Of a DNA stretch of 64,000 nucleotides, positions 1 to 13,140 are shown one piece after another (the first letter of the stretch is position 1; each line of letters begins with the position of its first letter). This DNA comes from Eudromia elegans (taxonomy: Eukaryota; Chordata; Aves; Tinamiformes; Tinamidae). Made by a program: the position numbers and the translations under genes. A model generated the notes under the pieces. It searched no databases. It was not told the origin of the DNA and worked only from the letters and a program-made list of their open reading frames with translations. The DNA is taken from NCBI GenBank assembly GCA_003342815.1, contig PTEX01000301.1:68268-132267 (forward strand). Direction: 5' to 3'.

Positions 1-2093
1 AATTAATTAACATCAAATTACTAGTGGGTACTACTGCTTGATACTAAACACTCCTGCCCTACTATGGAGGAGAATGGACCCAAAAAAAAAACCCTCTCGC
101 AGCTGTTAATTATTTCAATTATTAATTTTACTTAATAATTCATATCCCTTTCCCGACCCCCTGGAGTATACTGTGGTATCTACATTTCCTCCTCGCCTTT
201 CCCATTGCTCCATAACTCTACCTTGAGCGAGCCCATCCATCACTCCGCAAGGTTACCCGCTTCAAGAGAGGGGCTTTATTTTACTTTATTTTATTTTTTT
301 TTATAATCTGCAGTCATTCCCATAGAGAAATACCCCCCTGGTAAGAACCTGCTCCAGAGAAACGTTAATAAATCCTTAAAGGTGAACTTAAGTGCTTTTT
401 TCCCGGCACGTGCTCCCTTTATAAGGAAAAAAGTAATATAATGTATTAAAAAAAGGGAGGAAAACTCTCTGAGAGCCCAAATCCTTACCAGAACATACAT
501 GGAGGGTGAATTACAAATAAATCCAGTTTAAAGTGCAGTGGGAAGGACTTTTTTTGCTTTATCCCAGACTGGATGAGGCCAACGGTGGCCACCGGGGAGC
601 ATGTCATGAGTGAATGGGAAAACATGACACACAAAACCAGCACAAACGGCCCCAAAAGAGACAGGAAACAAAATAAACATTAGGATTGCTGAGATTTGGG
701 TTTTTTTCCTTTTTTCCTGGGAGGAAAAGACACATTTGCCCATAACTTGCCCGGAAACAGAGCCCTTTGCTGTTGATGCAATGGACTAAATCCCAATATA
801 CTCCCCAAGTTAAATCCTGTGGCCACCAAAATCCTGATTGGAAAACAGCCCTTCTGGGACACTTTCCTTAAGGAAAGCACTGGGTTTTGGGGGCATTTTC
901 CATTTTTCTCTTCCTCCCCCTTCCCCTCTTAGGCCTCAAGGGCTGCATGAGTGTCTTTTCAACCTCGGCAACTTAGTTGTAATTCCCAAGGCTCCATCCC
1001 TGGGAAGAATATTGTCCCGAAGGCATCTCTGGAGCACCACGTACACCTTCCTGCTCACAACAAGCTCTGGAAAGACCCATCGGCTGCATCATCCGACAGC
1101 ACTTTGGGAACATGGGGGGTTTCTGCTCTTCTCAAAGCCACGAGGGCCCCCTCTAAGCTCTTTAGCATTAGGGGTTCCTGCTGAGACGGGTATTAGAAGC
1201 AACATGCCCTTTTTCCTGGTCTGGAATGACAGGAGATGGAGTTTTCTTAGGAGATATCTGCTCCTACAGGGAGAAAATAAGGGCAGAGGCTCCCTTTATG
1301 GTCCACTTGGGCAGCTGGTGGCATCTCAAGAGGTTCCTGGTGGCATCTCAGGAGGTTCCTGGTGGTGGGAGACGCTCCTGGCTGGCAGGAATAGAGACAA
1401 ATGTTGGACCTCATACCAAGGATTTGCCTCTCTAGTCCAAGGTGACATACGGCGAGTGAGTCCTTGGGTCCAGAAACAACCTGATCTCATGGATTTGGGC
1501 TGGAAACTCATGGGAATGAGGCCTAAAGCCCCACCACAACCTTGCTCTGCATCCAGCATAGCAGGACCACAGATAATCCTCATGATGCTCCATCCATTCC
1601 CATCACTTACTCAGACCTTCCCAATTCTCCCACCGGTATCCAGATGGATACTGGGCTTTGGAAGAGTTGCCTCCTCCAAATCTCTTCCCCAAATCCTCTT
1701 CCCAAGGAGGTTTCTAAGGCACAGCCTCCCCTCCCTCGCAGACTGGAATAATTTGGAATAAGTTATAATAACAGTAAACATAGTAAAAACAACAACAAAT
1801 CAAACATGCTTTGTTACTCCCCAGGCACACGCATTTGTCTTCCAAGCGACAAAGTAATCACATTTTGGGGTTTAATTTATTGCGTGCATTACAGCTGGGG
1901 CCCAGGGGCATTCTCGCAAGCCAGAGCCCCACGGAGGAATCCAGGCTCTAAATTCTGCCCTCCTTTAGCTTCCCCACCTGCCACCGACTGCAGCGACATC
2001 CCTGTGGCTTTTTTTCCAACAAAAAAAATGAATTTTCAACTATTGGTTTTTACATCCTCGTTCCAAACCCCAGTATATAGATGCCCCAAATAT
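1..2093. other. Noncoding stretch before first gap
   Basis: The first 500 bases are A/T-rich with TTAATTA words and a TTTTATTTTATTTT run near 280-300. The rest is mid-GC and CpG-poor. A 307-codon open frame at 838-1761 has no recognisable domain and I do not call it a gene. Confidence 0.6.
1321..1364. repeat. 22-bp tandem duplication
   Basis: Two adjacent 22-bp copies (1321-1342 and 1343-1364), each starting GCATCTCA and ending GGTTCCTGGTG, differ at one base. It is a small recent-looking duplication in noncoding DNA. Confidence 0.85.
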
Positions 2094-2153
2094 NNNNNNN
2101 NNNNNNNNNNNNNNNNNNNNNNNNNNNNNNNNNNNNNNNNNNNNNNNNNNNNN
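2094..2153. other. Assembly gap, 60 N
   Basis: Sixty consecutive N. Flanking sequence on both sides is ordinary noncoding DNA; any open frame crossing the gap is meaningless. Confidence 0.99.
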
Positions 2154-2479
2154 ACGCAAAAAGTCCTTTTTTTACCCCAGTTGCTGCCAGGCTCTCCCCA
2201 GGAGTCCTCTCTGCCGGCACCAAAATGGATCAAAATAAAAGAGATCTCGCACAGAAAGCCAACGTATATAGCCATGAGGTTCTGTGTTTTGTGCTACCCG
2301 CTAATAGGATCAGCAGAACAGGGTCAGCATGTAAAATACAGTCGCTTTGGAGATGACAAAACCCACTTTAATCTGCAGTGGCTTTTCAGCTCCGGGGCCT
2401 GTGAACTGGGCTGCTGTATCCACTTATTTCACTGATCCTGTTTAGAAGGTATCAGAATAAAGCTGAAGGGGGAAAAAAC

Positions 2480-2530
2480 ATATATATATATATTTATATT
2501 ATATATATATATAAAAATATATATATATTT
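2480..2530. repeat. AT dinucleotide microsatellite
   Basis: An interrupted (AT)n tract with TTTATATT and AAAAATA interruptions, just before the 20/23-bp minisatellite. Fully A/T, able to melt or form a cruciform; no gene signal. Confidence 0.9.
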
Positions 2531-2647
2531 CTCCTTCGTGGTGTGAACTGAAGCAGGGCCACATCAGCACCACTGGCACAAGGACCATGTGCTGCTGGTT
2601 GGGTAGTGAGAGCAACCAGGGATCTCTTTGCCAGTGGGTACCACGAC

Positions 2648-3284
2648 ACGATGGGGAGCATCATGGTGAAACCATGGGGAGTGTCACCATGAAACCATGG
2701 GAAGCATCACCACAAAATGATGGGGAGCATCACGAAATGATGGGGAGCATCACAAAATGATGGGGAGCATCACCACAAAACCACAGGGAGTATCACCACG
2801 AAACCATGAGCAGCATCACGAAATGATGGGGAGCATCACCATGAAACCACGGGTAGCATCTCCACGACACCATGGAGAGCATCACAACAAAACCATGGGA
2901 AGCATCACGAAACCATGGGGAGCACCACGAAATGATGGGGAGCATCACCACGAAACCATGGGGAGCATCACGAAATGATGGGGAGCATCACAACAAAACC
3001 ATGGGAAGCATCACAAAACCATGGGGAGCATCATGAAATGATGAGGAGTGTCACTATGAAACCATGGGGAACATCACCACGAAACCATGGGGAGCATCAC
3101 AAAATGACAGGTAGCATCACCACGAAACCATGGGAAACATCACCATGAAACCATGGGGAGCATCACAAAATGATGGGGAGCATCCCCACAAAACCATGGG
3201 GAGCATCTCCACGAAACCATGAGAAGCATCACAAAATGATAGGGAGCATCTCCACGAAACCATGGGCAGCATCCCCAAGCATCC
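2648..3284. repeat. Minisatellite A, 20/23-bp units
   Basis: About 640 bases of tandem units of two related lengths. The short form is GATGGGGAGCATCACGAAAT (20 bp). The long form adds three bases (CAC) to give GGGGAGCATCACCACGAAAC plus CAT (23 bp). Long and short units alternate irregularly, with GAGCATC nearly invariant and substitutions such as GTGTC or GCAGC near the ends. Both lengths leave a remainder of two when divided by three, so the reading frame rotates and no protein is encoded. Copy number is likely variable between individuals. Confidence 0.95.
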
Positions 3285-3889
3285 TCGGACACAGACATCA
3301 CGAGACAGTCACGCACAAGGGAGACAGGGAAGAGCTGAACTCCGAGACACCCAGAAAGAGGGGTGGGAGAAGACCCCCAGCGTGGGCAAGACGAAGCCCC
3401 ACCAGAAGGGGAATGGAAGAGCTTGCAGCGTGCCGGAGTGCACCAAGGCAGCGACGGAGGCCTCCAGCCATGACCTTTATTTCCCATTAATGGAGCCGGG
3501 CGAGTGTCAGCCGCGTTTGAGGCTGCATAAAATGAACCGAACATAAGAGGGATAAACAGGAGCACTTAAGGCCCCTTTTCTTTCTTCCTTTCCCTAGAGG
3601 AAAGCTGAACCAATTCCAGCCATGCCACAGAGCCTTGCACCAGCACGTTTTTATGGGAAAAACAGCATTTCTGAGCATGCAAAGCAGAGACACCACAGGA
3701 AGGGACACAGGGCAGTGTCATTGCCAAGGAGATGCACTGGCTCCTGCCCCAAATTTACCCCAATGGGGGTGTTTCGCCCCCCGTCCCTGCAATATTTGGT
3801 AGGAAAGGAAGCACGCAGGAACCCGGGGATTGGGCCGGGTTAAGAGAAGCAATTTCGAGACCGCGGCGCACGCTGTGCGAGCCTGCTAA

Positions 3890-4160
3890 CTCCTTAATGC
3901 CTTAAATCCAACCTCATCTCCCAGGCAGGCCTTTAATTTAAATCTAACTGGATAGCTATTCTATGTTTAATAAATAGCTATTGATTATTTAAGGAGCACC
4001 TGGGCTGAGGTTTACCACCCAAGGCGGGGTGCACGTGTAAGAACACACGGTTTCCATTACCGCCTTATTAAACCTTCCTTCGAGGTGTGTGTTTAAGAGC
4101 CATTTCCTATTTAATTAGCCCGTGATTCCAGGGCTTATCGCTACTTATTTATTTCTCTTC
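3890..4160. promoter_or_regulatory. Candidate conserved noncoding element
   Basis: An AT-rich island with TTTAATTTAAAT, a direct repeat of ATAGCTATT (in GGATAGCTATTC and AATAGCTATTG), and TTTAATTAGC, set inside GC-rich DNA. The texture resembles vertebrate developmental enhancers. Conservation cannot be tested here. Confidence 0.3.
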
Positions 4161-4869
4161 CCAACAGGGAGGTAGCCCGGGGTTGAACCAACATCCCTGG
4201 GAATTTGCATCCTCCTTTTCCCTGCCTGACTCGCTCCACCCGTGCCGCAGGTCCTGGTTCCCACGGGATATTTTAAGGCAAGTGCCCATCAGGATACGGC
4301 CCTGCCATGTGTCGCTGCCCGGACCGCACGTATTTTTGCCCTTTCTTCTTGCAAAATCCCGCATCGCTCGCACACGCTGCCCCAGCGGAGCTTGCCATCT
4401 GCCAGCACGTCACCCCGACCGGCAATTCTGTCAGTGCCACCACGCTCGGCGCCACCGCGAAGGTGACACTTTCCAGGAGGGCCGACGATATTTTTGGTCA
4501 GCATTTATTTTTTTCACAAAGCTATTTTGGTTTTTTTTCCTCAAAAGGCTTCATCAAAGCAGTCGTTAGAAAACTCCCTGCTTGGGGATACTGTTATTTT
4601 CCTGGAGAGCCCTGCAGAGAGCAGCTGAAAATCAGAGCCCTGCTGGGCACCAACCTGCAGAAAAGCCTGACCCCTCTGAAAGAGCCCGTCCTTGCTCTAC
4701 GTCCCCACACACTCGAGGGCCCTTTGCTGCTAAACACTGCGCGCTAGTGGGCGTTAACTCTGAAGCGTACTGACGGCAGCGGCCACAAAGAGCGGGAATA
4801 CACGCGAGCCGCCCAAAAGCCTCCCCAGACGCGAGATGAGAGAGAACTTTGCAAAACTCCCTTGCCGTT

Positions 4870-5040
4870 AAGCCAAGTCACAGCTTCCCTGACGTGACAT
4901 TTGTTATCCCTAATTACCAGCTTGGCTCCATTTTAAAGCCATTTGCGCTGATTACTCCGACTGCTGCCTTGGGTACTCACTGACAGAGATTAACGCATCA
5001 GCCCATAGGAGAAATATTTTAAATATATGTACGTTCACCC
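4870..5040. promoter_or_regulatory. Candidate conserved noncoding element
   Basis: AT-richer block with CTGACGTGACA (CRE-like), CCCTAATTACC (homeodomain), GCTGATTACTC and TTTAAATATATG words. Judged by texture only. Confidence 0.28.
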
Positions 5041-6755
5041 AAATTCCTTCCGCGCCCCGCTTCGCCTTGCCTTAAACTGATGCCCACTCGTTCCTCTAAT
5101 CTGACGCGAGCTCAAAGAGCCTCGTGGCATCAATCCGCTCAATTCCCTGCAGCAATGTGTAAGCCCTCAACGAAGCCCCTTCCTAATCCCCTTTTTTTTG
5201 CCGGTGATTACAGAGCTGGCACCTCCAGCCCCGCCGGGATAAGTGTCCTTGTGTCCCCTCCACGCCGCTGCTTCCCGTCACTTCTCCCGGTCACCGGCGA
5301 CACTTTTGCTTATTTATTCTAATGCATTTCCAAACCGCTCAGCATTCACTTCAGATGCATCTTTCCAAGGATTCTCTCTCCTCATCCCGCTCGGACCAAC
5401 GGGGCTCCCCAAACTTGGCGCATTTCATCCCACATCCGCAGCGCGCCCGGTCCAGGAGGAACGCAGGGCATCTTTTGCAGCTCGTTTTCGCCATCTAGTG
5501 CAAAAACCTCCCCAAAACGATAGAGCAGCTTCCAAAGCCAAGTCCAGGTCCCGACTGGGAAGGACCGTGAGCAAACGTCCCTTGCAAGCGAGCATCCCCA
5601 TGCAAACTTCTCCTCCCCAAGGCTTTGCACGAGCCTCTAACTAGGCGGAACAAATCGGCAGGAGAGGAGCCAGCCCGTTATCGTTGTTATTATCAGTGTT
5701 GTTATGATGATTCCCATGCCAGGCGCTGGGAATGACGTTTGCAGAGACGAGCGCCTCGTGCGGGCCGGGTCGGGCCCAAGCGAGCACGGATGGCGCCGCC
5801 GGGAGCCCCTCTGCAAGGGGAAGGAGGGATGCTAATTAAATTACACTTCCCGGGGAAAAGCGCTTCGGCGAGGAAATAAATAAAAACAAATTAGGAGGTC
5901 AGCAAAGCTGTGCTTGGAGAGCGCCGCATTAGCATATATCTGCATAGCAATGAAAGGGGGGAAAAAGGGACCTTTCAAGAGAGCTCCTAATTTACCCGGC
6001 CTGGGAAAGTTCATTCCCTTCAAGGAACCAGCGCTAACCCCCCTGGGCTACCTCCTAGCAGGGCCACCAGCCCCTGGGAGAGGATGGAGTGGCCACGAGG
6101 GAGCTGTCACCCCCCCCATTTTGGGGGAAAAACGGAGGAAAAGGGGGCTGCTCGCCGCTTGCGACGGGGTGAGCATCCGCAGGCTGCAGTTCCCGGCCGG
6201 GCCGTGCGAGGCCAGCATTGCCCCATGCGCAGCCTCTGCCGCATGCAGCCCCTTTGCAAGGAGGTCAGGAGGAGCCCGGCTGGGATATTAAACAAATGCA
6301 CTTGCTCCGGGACGGCCTGCACGCTTGTGCAACCTACAGGCGTGCGCCACGGCTCCCTGCGAGGCCAGGGGTGTTTTGGCACGACTATTTCTCACGGTCG
6401 CTCCGGTTTGCTCCTCTCTTCCTTTAGGAACCAGCAAAACTGCTCACGCACACGGAAATAAATAATAAAATTGCAAAAGAAACCCCGCGCCACGCTCTGT
6501 CTGCAGGCACCGCTGGAAGGTGGGTGATCAACAAGAGCAGCAAGAAAGTCCCTTGCAAAGCTACAATGTCCCCTGGAGATCACCCCTCTGCAAAGAGGTG
6601 ACCGTGCACGGGGACCAAAATCACTCCTGCTGCTTTTTATAACCTTTTTCCCCCCTCTTTTTCCCTTTTCCTTCTGTTTTTGCCTCTCTCCTAATGCACT
6701 TTGCTCCAGCAATAACTCGGGAAGATGGTCGCGGGACGCCAACCAACAAAGCGCA

Positions 6756-6945
6756 TTTCCGCCGCGGCTCCATAATTAATGTTTGCATCGTTTATCTTTC
6801 ACGGGGAGATTACTCTGACTAACGAGGTTCTGGGCCACTAATTCATTACGGTGCCTTGTCACTTCCTGCTCCTTCTTATTACCCAGAAATAGACTCATTA
6901 GTCAGAGTTCAATGACAGGGAGAAATTGTGTTCGCTAATTTAATT
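6756..6945. promoter_or_regulatory. Candidate conserved enhancer-like block
   Basis: Dense homeodomain-type words: CATAATTAATG, CACTAATTCATTA and GCTAATTTAATTC. In between, GACTCATTAGTC (6892-6903) is a near palindrome with an AP-1-like half. GATTACTCTGACTAAC and GTTTATC add further compact motifs. The sharp contrast with flanking GC-rich, CpG-rich DNA is the reason for the call. Confidence 0.38.
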
Positions 6946-8311
6946 CCCCTCCTCTCCCGCTCTCCCTTCTGCATCCGCCGTTGTCCGAAACCAGGGACTA
7001 AAGGGCAAGGGAGGAATCAGACCTACGGGACACTTATTTTTCTTGGATTTCAACAGCATCTGGTCAACATGGAACCACCTTTGCTCCATGGGCACGCAGA
7101 AACAGGGTTGGAAAACCAAACCCACCATCCACCAGGAGGAGCAAAAGGGAAAGCAAAGGGGGGTTTTGCTGCTTTGCTCGACACCAGCCGCATTGCTCAG
7201 TGCCACCAACCCAAGCGCAGCCATCGCTAGGTGGGGACAGAGCCCCGCGGAGCGGCTTTCCCTGCACGCTGTAATTTTTTTGCAATGAGCATTTTACTGA
7301 TTTTTGGTGCTGGGCAATGCACGGCCCCTGCGGGGATCTCCATCTGCAGCATCCTGCATCTCCGTGCTGGGGTTCTCCCCACAAAACGCTCCTGATTTCT
7401 TATCCCGCAAACTAAACGCTTGGAGCGAAAGGACAAGAAAGGGCAGCCAGAAGGGATTGGATGGAACCGTTGGGAATTGCAGAGGGGTCAGTACCAAGGG
7501 GCCCCGGCTCATTTTCCTGCATTTCCTTGAAGTTAAGTGTAAATCAAGGCTTCCCTCCGCAAGCAAGGAGGATGCAGAGGGATGCAGGACATGGGACCCT
7601 TTCCACCCCCAAAAACGACCCCGGGAAACTCCCATTCCTGCCGCTCCCGCAGCACGGGCGCTGAGCACGGGCGCACTCGGCACACGCGCCGCCTCTTATC
7701 TGCATCGCTCCCGCCGAAGGAGGTGATTAACTCCCTGACCCGCGGCGCTCCGACGCGACCTCCGAGAATAGATAGAATCTTGTTATCGTGTAATGAGTTT
7801 TATGGCTTATTCCAGCACATTTTGGCCATGTTTCTCCAGTGATTAGGGCAATTATCAGCCCGCGCGTCGCAGGATTATGAATTATGGAGCCTCGGGAAAG
7901 GCTGCGGAGATTTAATATCTCCCAGCGATGCTCCTGGCGCTCCCGCTCCACACACCTCTGCAGGGGATGCTGCCAGAAGGCTCCAACGTGGGCATTTGGG
8001 GCTGTGGATTTGCTGTTTTTCCAATGAAGTGGATCTTGGTTTGCAGTTTTGGTCCAGCGTTGGCATCTCACTGGTTGGAGCCAAAATGCAAGACTTGGAG
8101 GATGCCTCCAAGCCAGGATGCTAACAGAATCCCTTGGGAATCCTGATCTAGTGCAAACTCGGCTCAAAACAAGTAGTATCAATCACAAAACTTGCACTAT
8201 TTGTCCAAAAGGAGGGCATCTTTCTCCAAGGGTTCTTGGCTTTGCACCAAGAGAATCCAATCTGCTTTCCCTAAGACACCAAGGAAGATGCTGCCCATGG
8301 AGAAGCTTGCC

Positions 8312-8357
8312 GGTCCCCATGCCATGGGCCTTCTGGTCCCCATCCCATGGGCCTTCT
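8312..8357. repeat. 23-bp tandem duplication
   Basis: Two adjacent copies (8312-8334 and 8335-8357), each GGTCCCCAT-N-CCATGGGCCTTCT, differ at one base. CCATGGGCC adds local self-complementarity. Confidence 0.85.
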
Positions 8358-9459
8358 AGTTCCCAGTCTAGGAACGTGCCCTGCCCTCTCTTCTTTGGTG
8401 GTCTGGGCTTCTTGGACCAGGAGCTGGTCCAGGCGGGTCTTCAAAGCACTTCTGATGCTACGAGTGCTTCAATATGACCTCAATAATGACCTTGGTACCC
8501 AAGTGGAGCAGGAAGGTATTTCCAGCATCCAGTTTCTGCACGGAGGCTCGGCGGATACCTAGTCCAGACTCAACCTCAAGCTTTCCACCTCTACACGCAC
8601 ATTAAAAACCCTTTGCCTTCAAGGAACGTCTTTCAAAGACCTCCACCCCGTGTCGTACAACAGCGGACGACGCCACCCGCTACAGCAGTCAATTCCTTCC
8701 GAGACCCGCTCAACCCGCGGCCTCGGTAATAGCTCGTGGCAAAAGGTTCCAAAGGGCAATTGTCCCTACTAAAATTTTATTAGGGATATAAAATTCCCCT
8801 GCAGCAGGCTTAATTTTGTTAATTTTTAATTCCACAGGACATCCCTTGAATCTTGAATTACGAGCGAGCGCGCCGCAGTCGCACTTGACCTTCTCTATAT
8901 CATTAACTAGCCCATGAATAGTGCAAAGAGCTCAAGAGCTGAAATATTCGGCCAACAACTCCCTGCTCTCTCCACCCACACCACGGGCAAAGGGAGCAGT
9001 AATTCATGAGCACCCAAAGCAGACGTCCCAACTATGGCCATAGGCGCTTGGTGGCAACACGAAGGGAATGATTTGGGGTCAATCTGCCCACAACCATGAC
9101 CCTCAGCTCCAAGCTGGGTTGGACACCCACATTCTAGGGTGGTTTTCCCCTAGGATCGCATGGGATGATCCAAATCATCACCAGGACCCAAGAGCAAAGG
9201 GTCTGGATCCTCTCCAAAACACAAGGCTCTTTTTCCCCCTTCTTTTACCCAGCAGTTATGACAGTCACTATTTACCAGGTGTATATTTTACAGCTGGCTA
9301 CACGGCGACTGACGTGCCGAGATTAGATTTTATTTCCCATCTCCATAACATGGAAAAGGAGCGGATTGGGAGAGGAATGAATTTCCATCGTTGAGGGGAG
9401 GGGAACGGTGCAGAGGAGAAGACAAGGTTCGAAATTTCCTCCTGGCAGCCCCTTTCAGG

Positions 9460-9640
9460 AAGAGTTATTAGAATTTATTTTCAATTATACACAAGAATAA
9501 GCCGTCTGCAGTATAGTTAACTTTCAATTTCAACCAATTTTCGACGCATTCAATCATAGATGCCTCCGTGATTAAGAATCTATGTTGCAAAACAATTCCC
9601 CCTTTGCAACACTGCAATCAAACACATCTACAACTCATAG
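9460..9640. promoter_or_regulatory. Candidate conserved noncoding element
   Basis: AT-rich run with TTATTAGAATTTATTTTC, TCAATTATACAC, GTTAACTTTCAATTTC and TGATTAAGAATC. The texture is like the other AT-rich blocks. No coding frame. Confidence 0.3.
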
Positions 9641-10379
9641 CCCATTATCCCAGCGTTCCGCAGCTCGATGGTGAAGCAAAATAGGAGTTTCCAAGCAGCT
9701 CCTTTCTACAGAGACCCTCCCTGAGCTCATTTGCAAGGGGTTTTTGGGGTCGTTTCCCCTCTTTTGGCCATGCAGAGGTGCAAAAGCCAACCCTACAGAA
9801 GGAAACACCTCGCTTGGCCAAGCAGCATTTTGATAAGAGCATCGAGGAGGTAAAAAGCATCAGGGTGAAGTCTTGGTCCCCCCCGCGCTGGCTCCTCTTT
9901 TTCCTTTGATGCCGCCAAATAATCATTTCCAAGCGGGAAAGGCACCTGGGAGAGCCAAGGCACTTGTGCTACAAGATAATTAGAGATTATTATAATCGAA
10001 AATTTCATTGCCACATCAAACTGTGTCTTTTAGCATTAATTAATCTCTTCTCCCAGCCTCCGAGCGCTCCCGGATCCGATGCCGTAGGACAGCACACGCG
10101 CCAAGGACGCGCAGGATCAGCGGGACCCAGCAGCGCTTATAACAGGGGCTGGAGAAGCCGGGGCAAGCTTGGGGCACATAGAGTTGGATATTCTTGGATA
10201 TATATCGGGGGCACGCATGAAATCCTCCGTGCTCCAGCCATCGATTCCCTGCCGCCGCCATCCCTCATCCGAAAATAAATCTCCTCTCCCTCCCCGCCAC
10301 CCCTGCACTCCCCCTTTCCCCGCTATTGGCTTTGTGACGGAAGGCTCTAATTTATTCACCCGGCCGTATTTTCCTTTTT

Positions 10380-10920
10380 TTTTTTGCGCGCCGTTTTCTT
10401 GCAATTTACACCGTATATTACCCGCCGCCTCGTGTCATTTAGCTCCCGAAAGCGGCTTGAGACACCGTTTGCTCGAGCGACGCCAGGGCCCATCATCCCG
10501 CTCCCTCCGCCCTGCAACGTGGCACCCACGCGCGGTGCCCCAACCAGCCCCGCACACTTCTGCACCCGCTTTTTAACAAGGGCACGAGGGGACGAAGGCC
10601 TCGTGGTCGGGAAGAACACGGCGCTATCGGATGAGCGCCGCCGCCCCGGCTCTCCCCGGGGAGACCCGTTGGATTTCGTGGGCTTGTTGGCACACGGATT
10701 TGACACGAGCGATTAATGCCGGGTTCGTTAGGGCGGGCGCTTTCGCTGCTCCCCGCTTGAGCCGAGGACTGAAGCAACTCGGCACGCCCGTGCTCCGATC
10801 CCAGCCGCCAACATCCGCGTGCCCGCTGGGAATAAGGACGCTCCGCGCTCCGAGGATGCTCCGCACTCCAGCTGCGCCCTGTCACATCGCTTCAAGTCAC
10901 CAGCCCCTCACCAAGCGGCT
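10380..10920. promoter_or_regulatory. Intronic CpG-rich patch
   Basis: CpG-dense sequence (for example GCGCGCCG, CGAGCGACGCC, GCCGCCGCCCCGG) with an ATTGGC inverted CCAAT word at about 10325 just outside. No ATG-plus-donor exon could be recognised on either strand. It may be an orphan CpG island inside intron 1. Confidence 0.4.
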
Positions 10921-12939
10921 ACCAGTTTCCCATTGAGTTTTTCTCTTTTTTTCCCATCCCCGGAGGGTGACGAGACCCTGCTGAGCTCTGGGAAGGGGCC
11001 CGGAGCCGGCGCTTCCCAGCTGCTCGCTCTCCGTTGGGAATTTGGGGCGGGCAATCAGCATCTGGGCCTCGCTCGGGGTTTCGCTCGGGAGAGAGCACGA
11101 GCTCATCTGGAGCTCCCTTCCCCACGACTTCAGCATCGTGTCCTACCTCCGAGCAGTAAAATTAGCACCTAGGGCAAAGCCACGTGCAGAGGCACCCATG
11201 GGTGGCAGATCTCACACCCAGCGCATCCCAGGGCTGCATTCAAGCTTGCAATGGGTGACGCTCCCGTTGGGCCACCGACATTCGCAGGGTTCACAGTTTG
11301 GCCACTCCAGGACAACCCCATGCCCTGCTTCTCCTCCTGGAAAGATGCCAGGAAATGCACAGGGACCTTTCCCAAGCATTTCCACTCGTAACGCACGGAG
11401 TGGGCGCGCTCCGGAGCCAGGCAGGCATTTGTACGAGATGCACAAAGCCATTTAGCTGCTCCAAAGCTATCAGCACTTACATGCAAGGTTGGAGCGGGAC
11501 AGGCTCTGCTGTACTCAGGGCATCAAAGGGGATTATCCGGGAAACGATAACAGATTTTAATTTAGATCAGGCCGAGATGGGCAGCGGGGCTGGGGAGGGA
11601 GGGCGAGCGGCACAAAGAACCTACTATGGGAGGGAAATAAATACAAATAACAGATAACCCGTCCCAGAAGTTGTGTCCGACAATTGGCCACGTGGACCAT
11701 GGAACCACCCCCCTACCCCCCGCAACGAGCGTCATCCTCCCCATCCCACCCAAGGCCTCCGAAGCGAGCGGAGCCACTCGACGTTCCCTCGTCTCCCTTT
11801 TCCTGCTCGGCGTTGGAGTTTATAGGGGAAAAGGAGGAACGCGGCATCTCTCTCTGATCGCTCGGTATCGGGCCAGGCATCTTATCTACACGCTCCGGCC
11901 GCATTAATCCTCCTTTGCAGTGACATTCCTTCATCCCTCTGCTTCCAGATGGGCTTCCCAGGCACAACTGAGCTGCACATAGGGAAGCACAAAACCCTCT
12001 CCTGCTTCAGCACCCAGACTCACTTCACCTGCTTCCTTCCAAGCATCCAACTTGAAGGGCCGACTCTCCTAAGCTTTGCAAGCAGGGATAAAAAAAGAGG
12101 GGGTCTTGATTTCTTAATTTCTTTAATGGAAGGCAGCAAAGGAAGAGCTCAAGTCCCTCCCATGCCTTGTTTCCTTGCTAAAAGGAGCCATTTGCCTCAA
12201 GCCGTCCCTGGCAGCGGAGCCGCTTTGCAGGTTCTGCCTTTCTATTTCCGACAGATCCCAGATGGGATCTATGAATAAAACTAAAGAGGAGCTGCAGAGA
12301 GGCACCGAGTCATTAGCGCAGCAAATATAGACTCTGCTGAAGATCCGAGGCACGCGCGGGGCGCGGGAAACGCTTCCACCTTCTCCTCCTTGGGAGGCAT
12401 CCAGGCCGGCGGGAACGACGCGTCTCCAGCGGCATCGAGGGAGCCAAGGGAGCAGCTCTTGGCCTCAACTCCCTGGATAAAACCACACTTGGGAGGCAGG
12501 GAATAGGGGGAACATGCAAAACCCGCCCTGCAAAACGCCCATCTCAAGGGTCAAGCGCCAAATCCAAAGCATCCCAAGGGCATCGGGAAACACCAAGCCT
12601 TGCCCGAGCCCCAAAACTTCCTCGAATCCCACCCAGCAACCCCTCAATTGGAGCCGAGGGTGAAAAACTTCCCCCAACCGGAGTTTGGTGACGGTCCAAG
12701 TTTTCCTCCTGGGCAACTAAAGTCATAAATCAAGGCAAAAGAAAGAAGCTCATTGCGTTTTAACGCCCAGGCCATGCGAACGGAGAAAGAACGGCACTGC
12801 GGAGAGGCAAAGCGCCATAATTAACCCCCTATAATTAACACACATATATATATTTTCCCTGTTTTTCTCCAGGCCCAACCTTCCTACACAAAAGCCCGAG
12901 CAAAGGCCCCCTCCCCACCGCCACCCCCAGCCACTAAAA

Positions 12940-13140
12940 GCAGCGAAATGGATTTTTCAAATGTCATGCAAGTAGCCACTTAATAATACATTCGCCTATA
13001 GACAGGACAATAATATATATTTTAATCACTTCTCTACAGGCAAATAAGCGGCATGGAAGGCCGGCCTGCGCCAGCGCTTGGAAATTATGAATTTTTCAAT
13101 AACCTTTTCTATTATTCATCCGGTGTTATCCCGTAACGTT
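12940..13140. promoter_or_regulatory. Candidate conserved noncoding element
   Basis: AT-rich, with CACTTAATAATACATT, GACAATAATATATATTTTAA, AATTATGAATTTTTC and CTATTATTCATC. It ends sharply at CpG-bearing sequence. Confidence 0.3.

Larger units (their letters stand above)
3285..6755. other. Noncoding, two AT-rich candidate elements
   Basis: GC-rich background without recognisable exons. Two AT-rich blocks stand out and are listed separately (3890-4160 and 4870-5040). The rest holds only short open frames with no family resemblance. Confidence 0.5.
6946..10380. other. Noncoding, mixed texture
   Basis: No exon recognised. About 8030-8560 is CpG-poor and contains a 23-bp duplication. AT-rich blocks at 7720-7900, 8760-8960 and 9460-9640 (the last with TTTTCAATTATAC and GATTAAGAATC) resemble weak regulatory elements. 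The other open frames are shadows of composition. Confidence 0.45.

Noticed and set aside
838..1761. 307-codon plus-strand frame
   Set aside because: No domain, no codon pattern, overlaps other open frames, and contains a 22-bp duplication. Treated as chance in CpG-poor mid-GC DNA.
1806..2435. 209-codon frame spanning the first gap
   Set aside because: It crosses 60 N and has no recognisable domain.
2648..3284. CRISPR-like array appearance
   Set aside because: Units are tandem with no unique spacers of constant length. It is a eukaryotic minisatellite.
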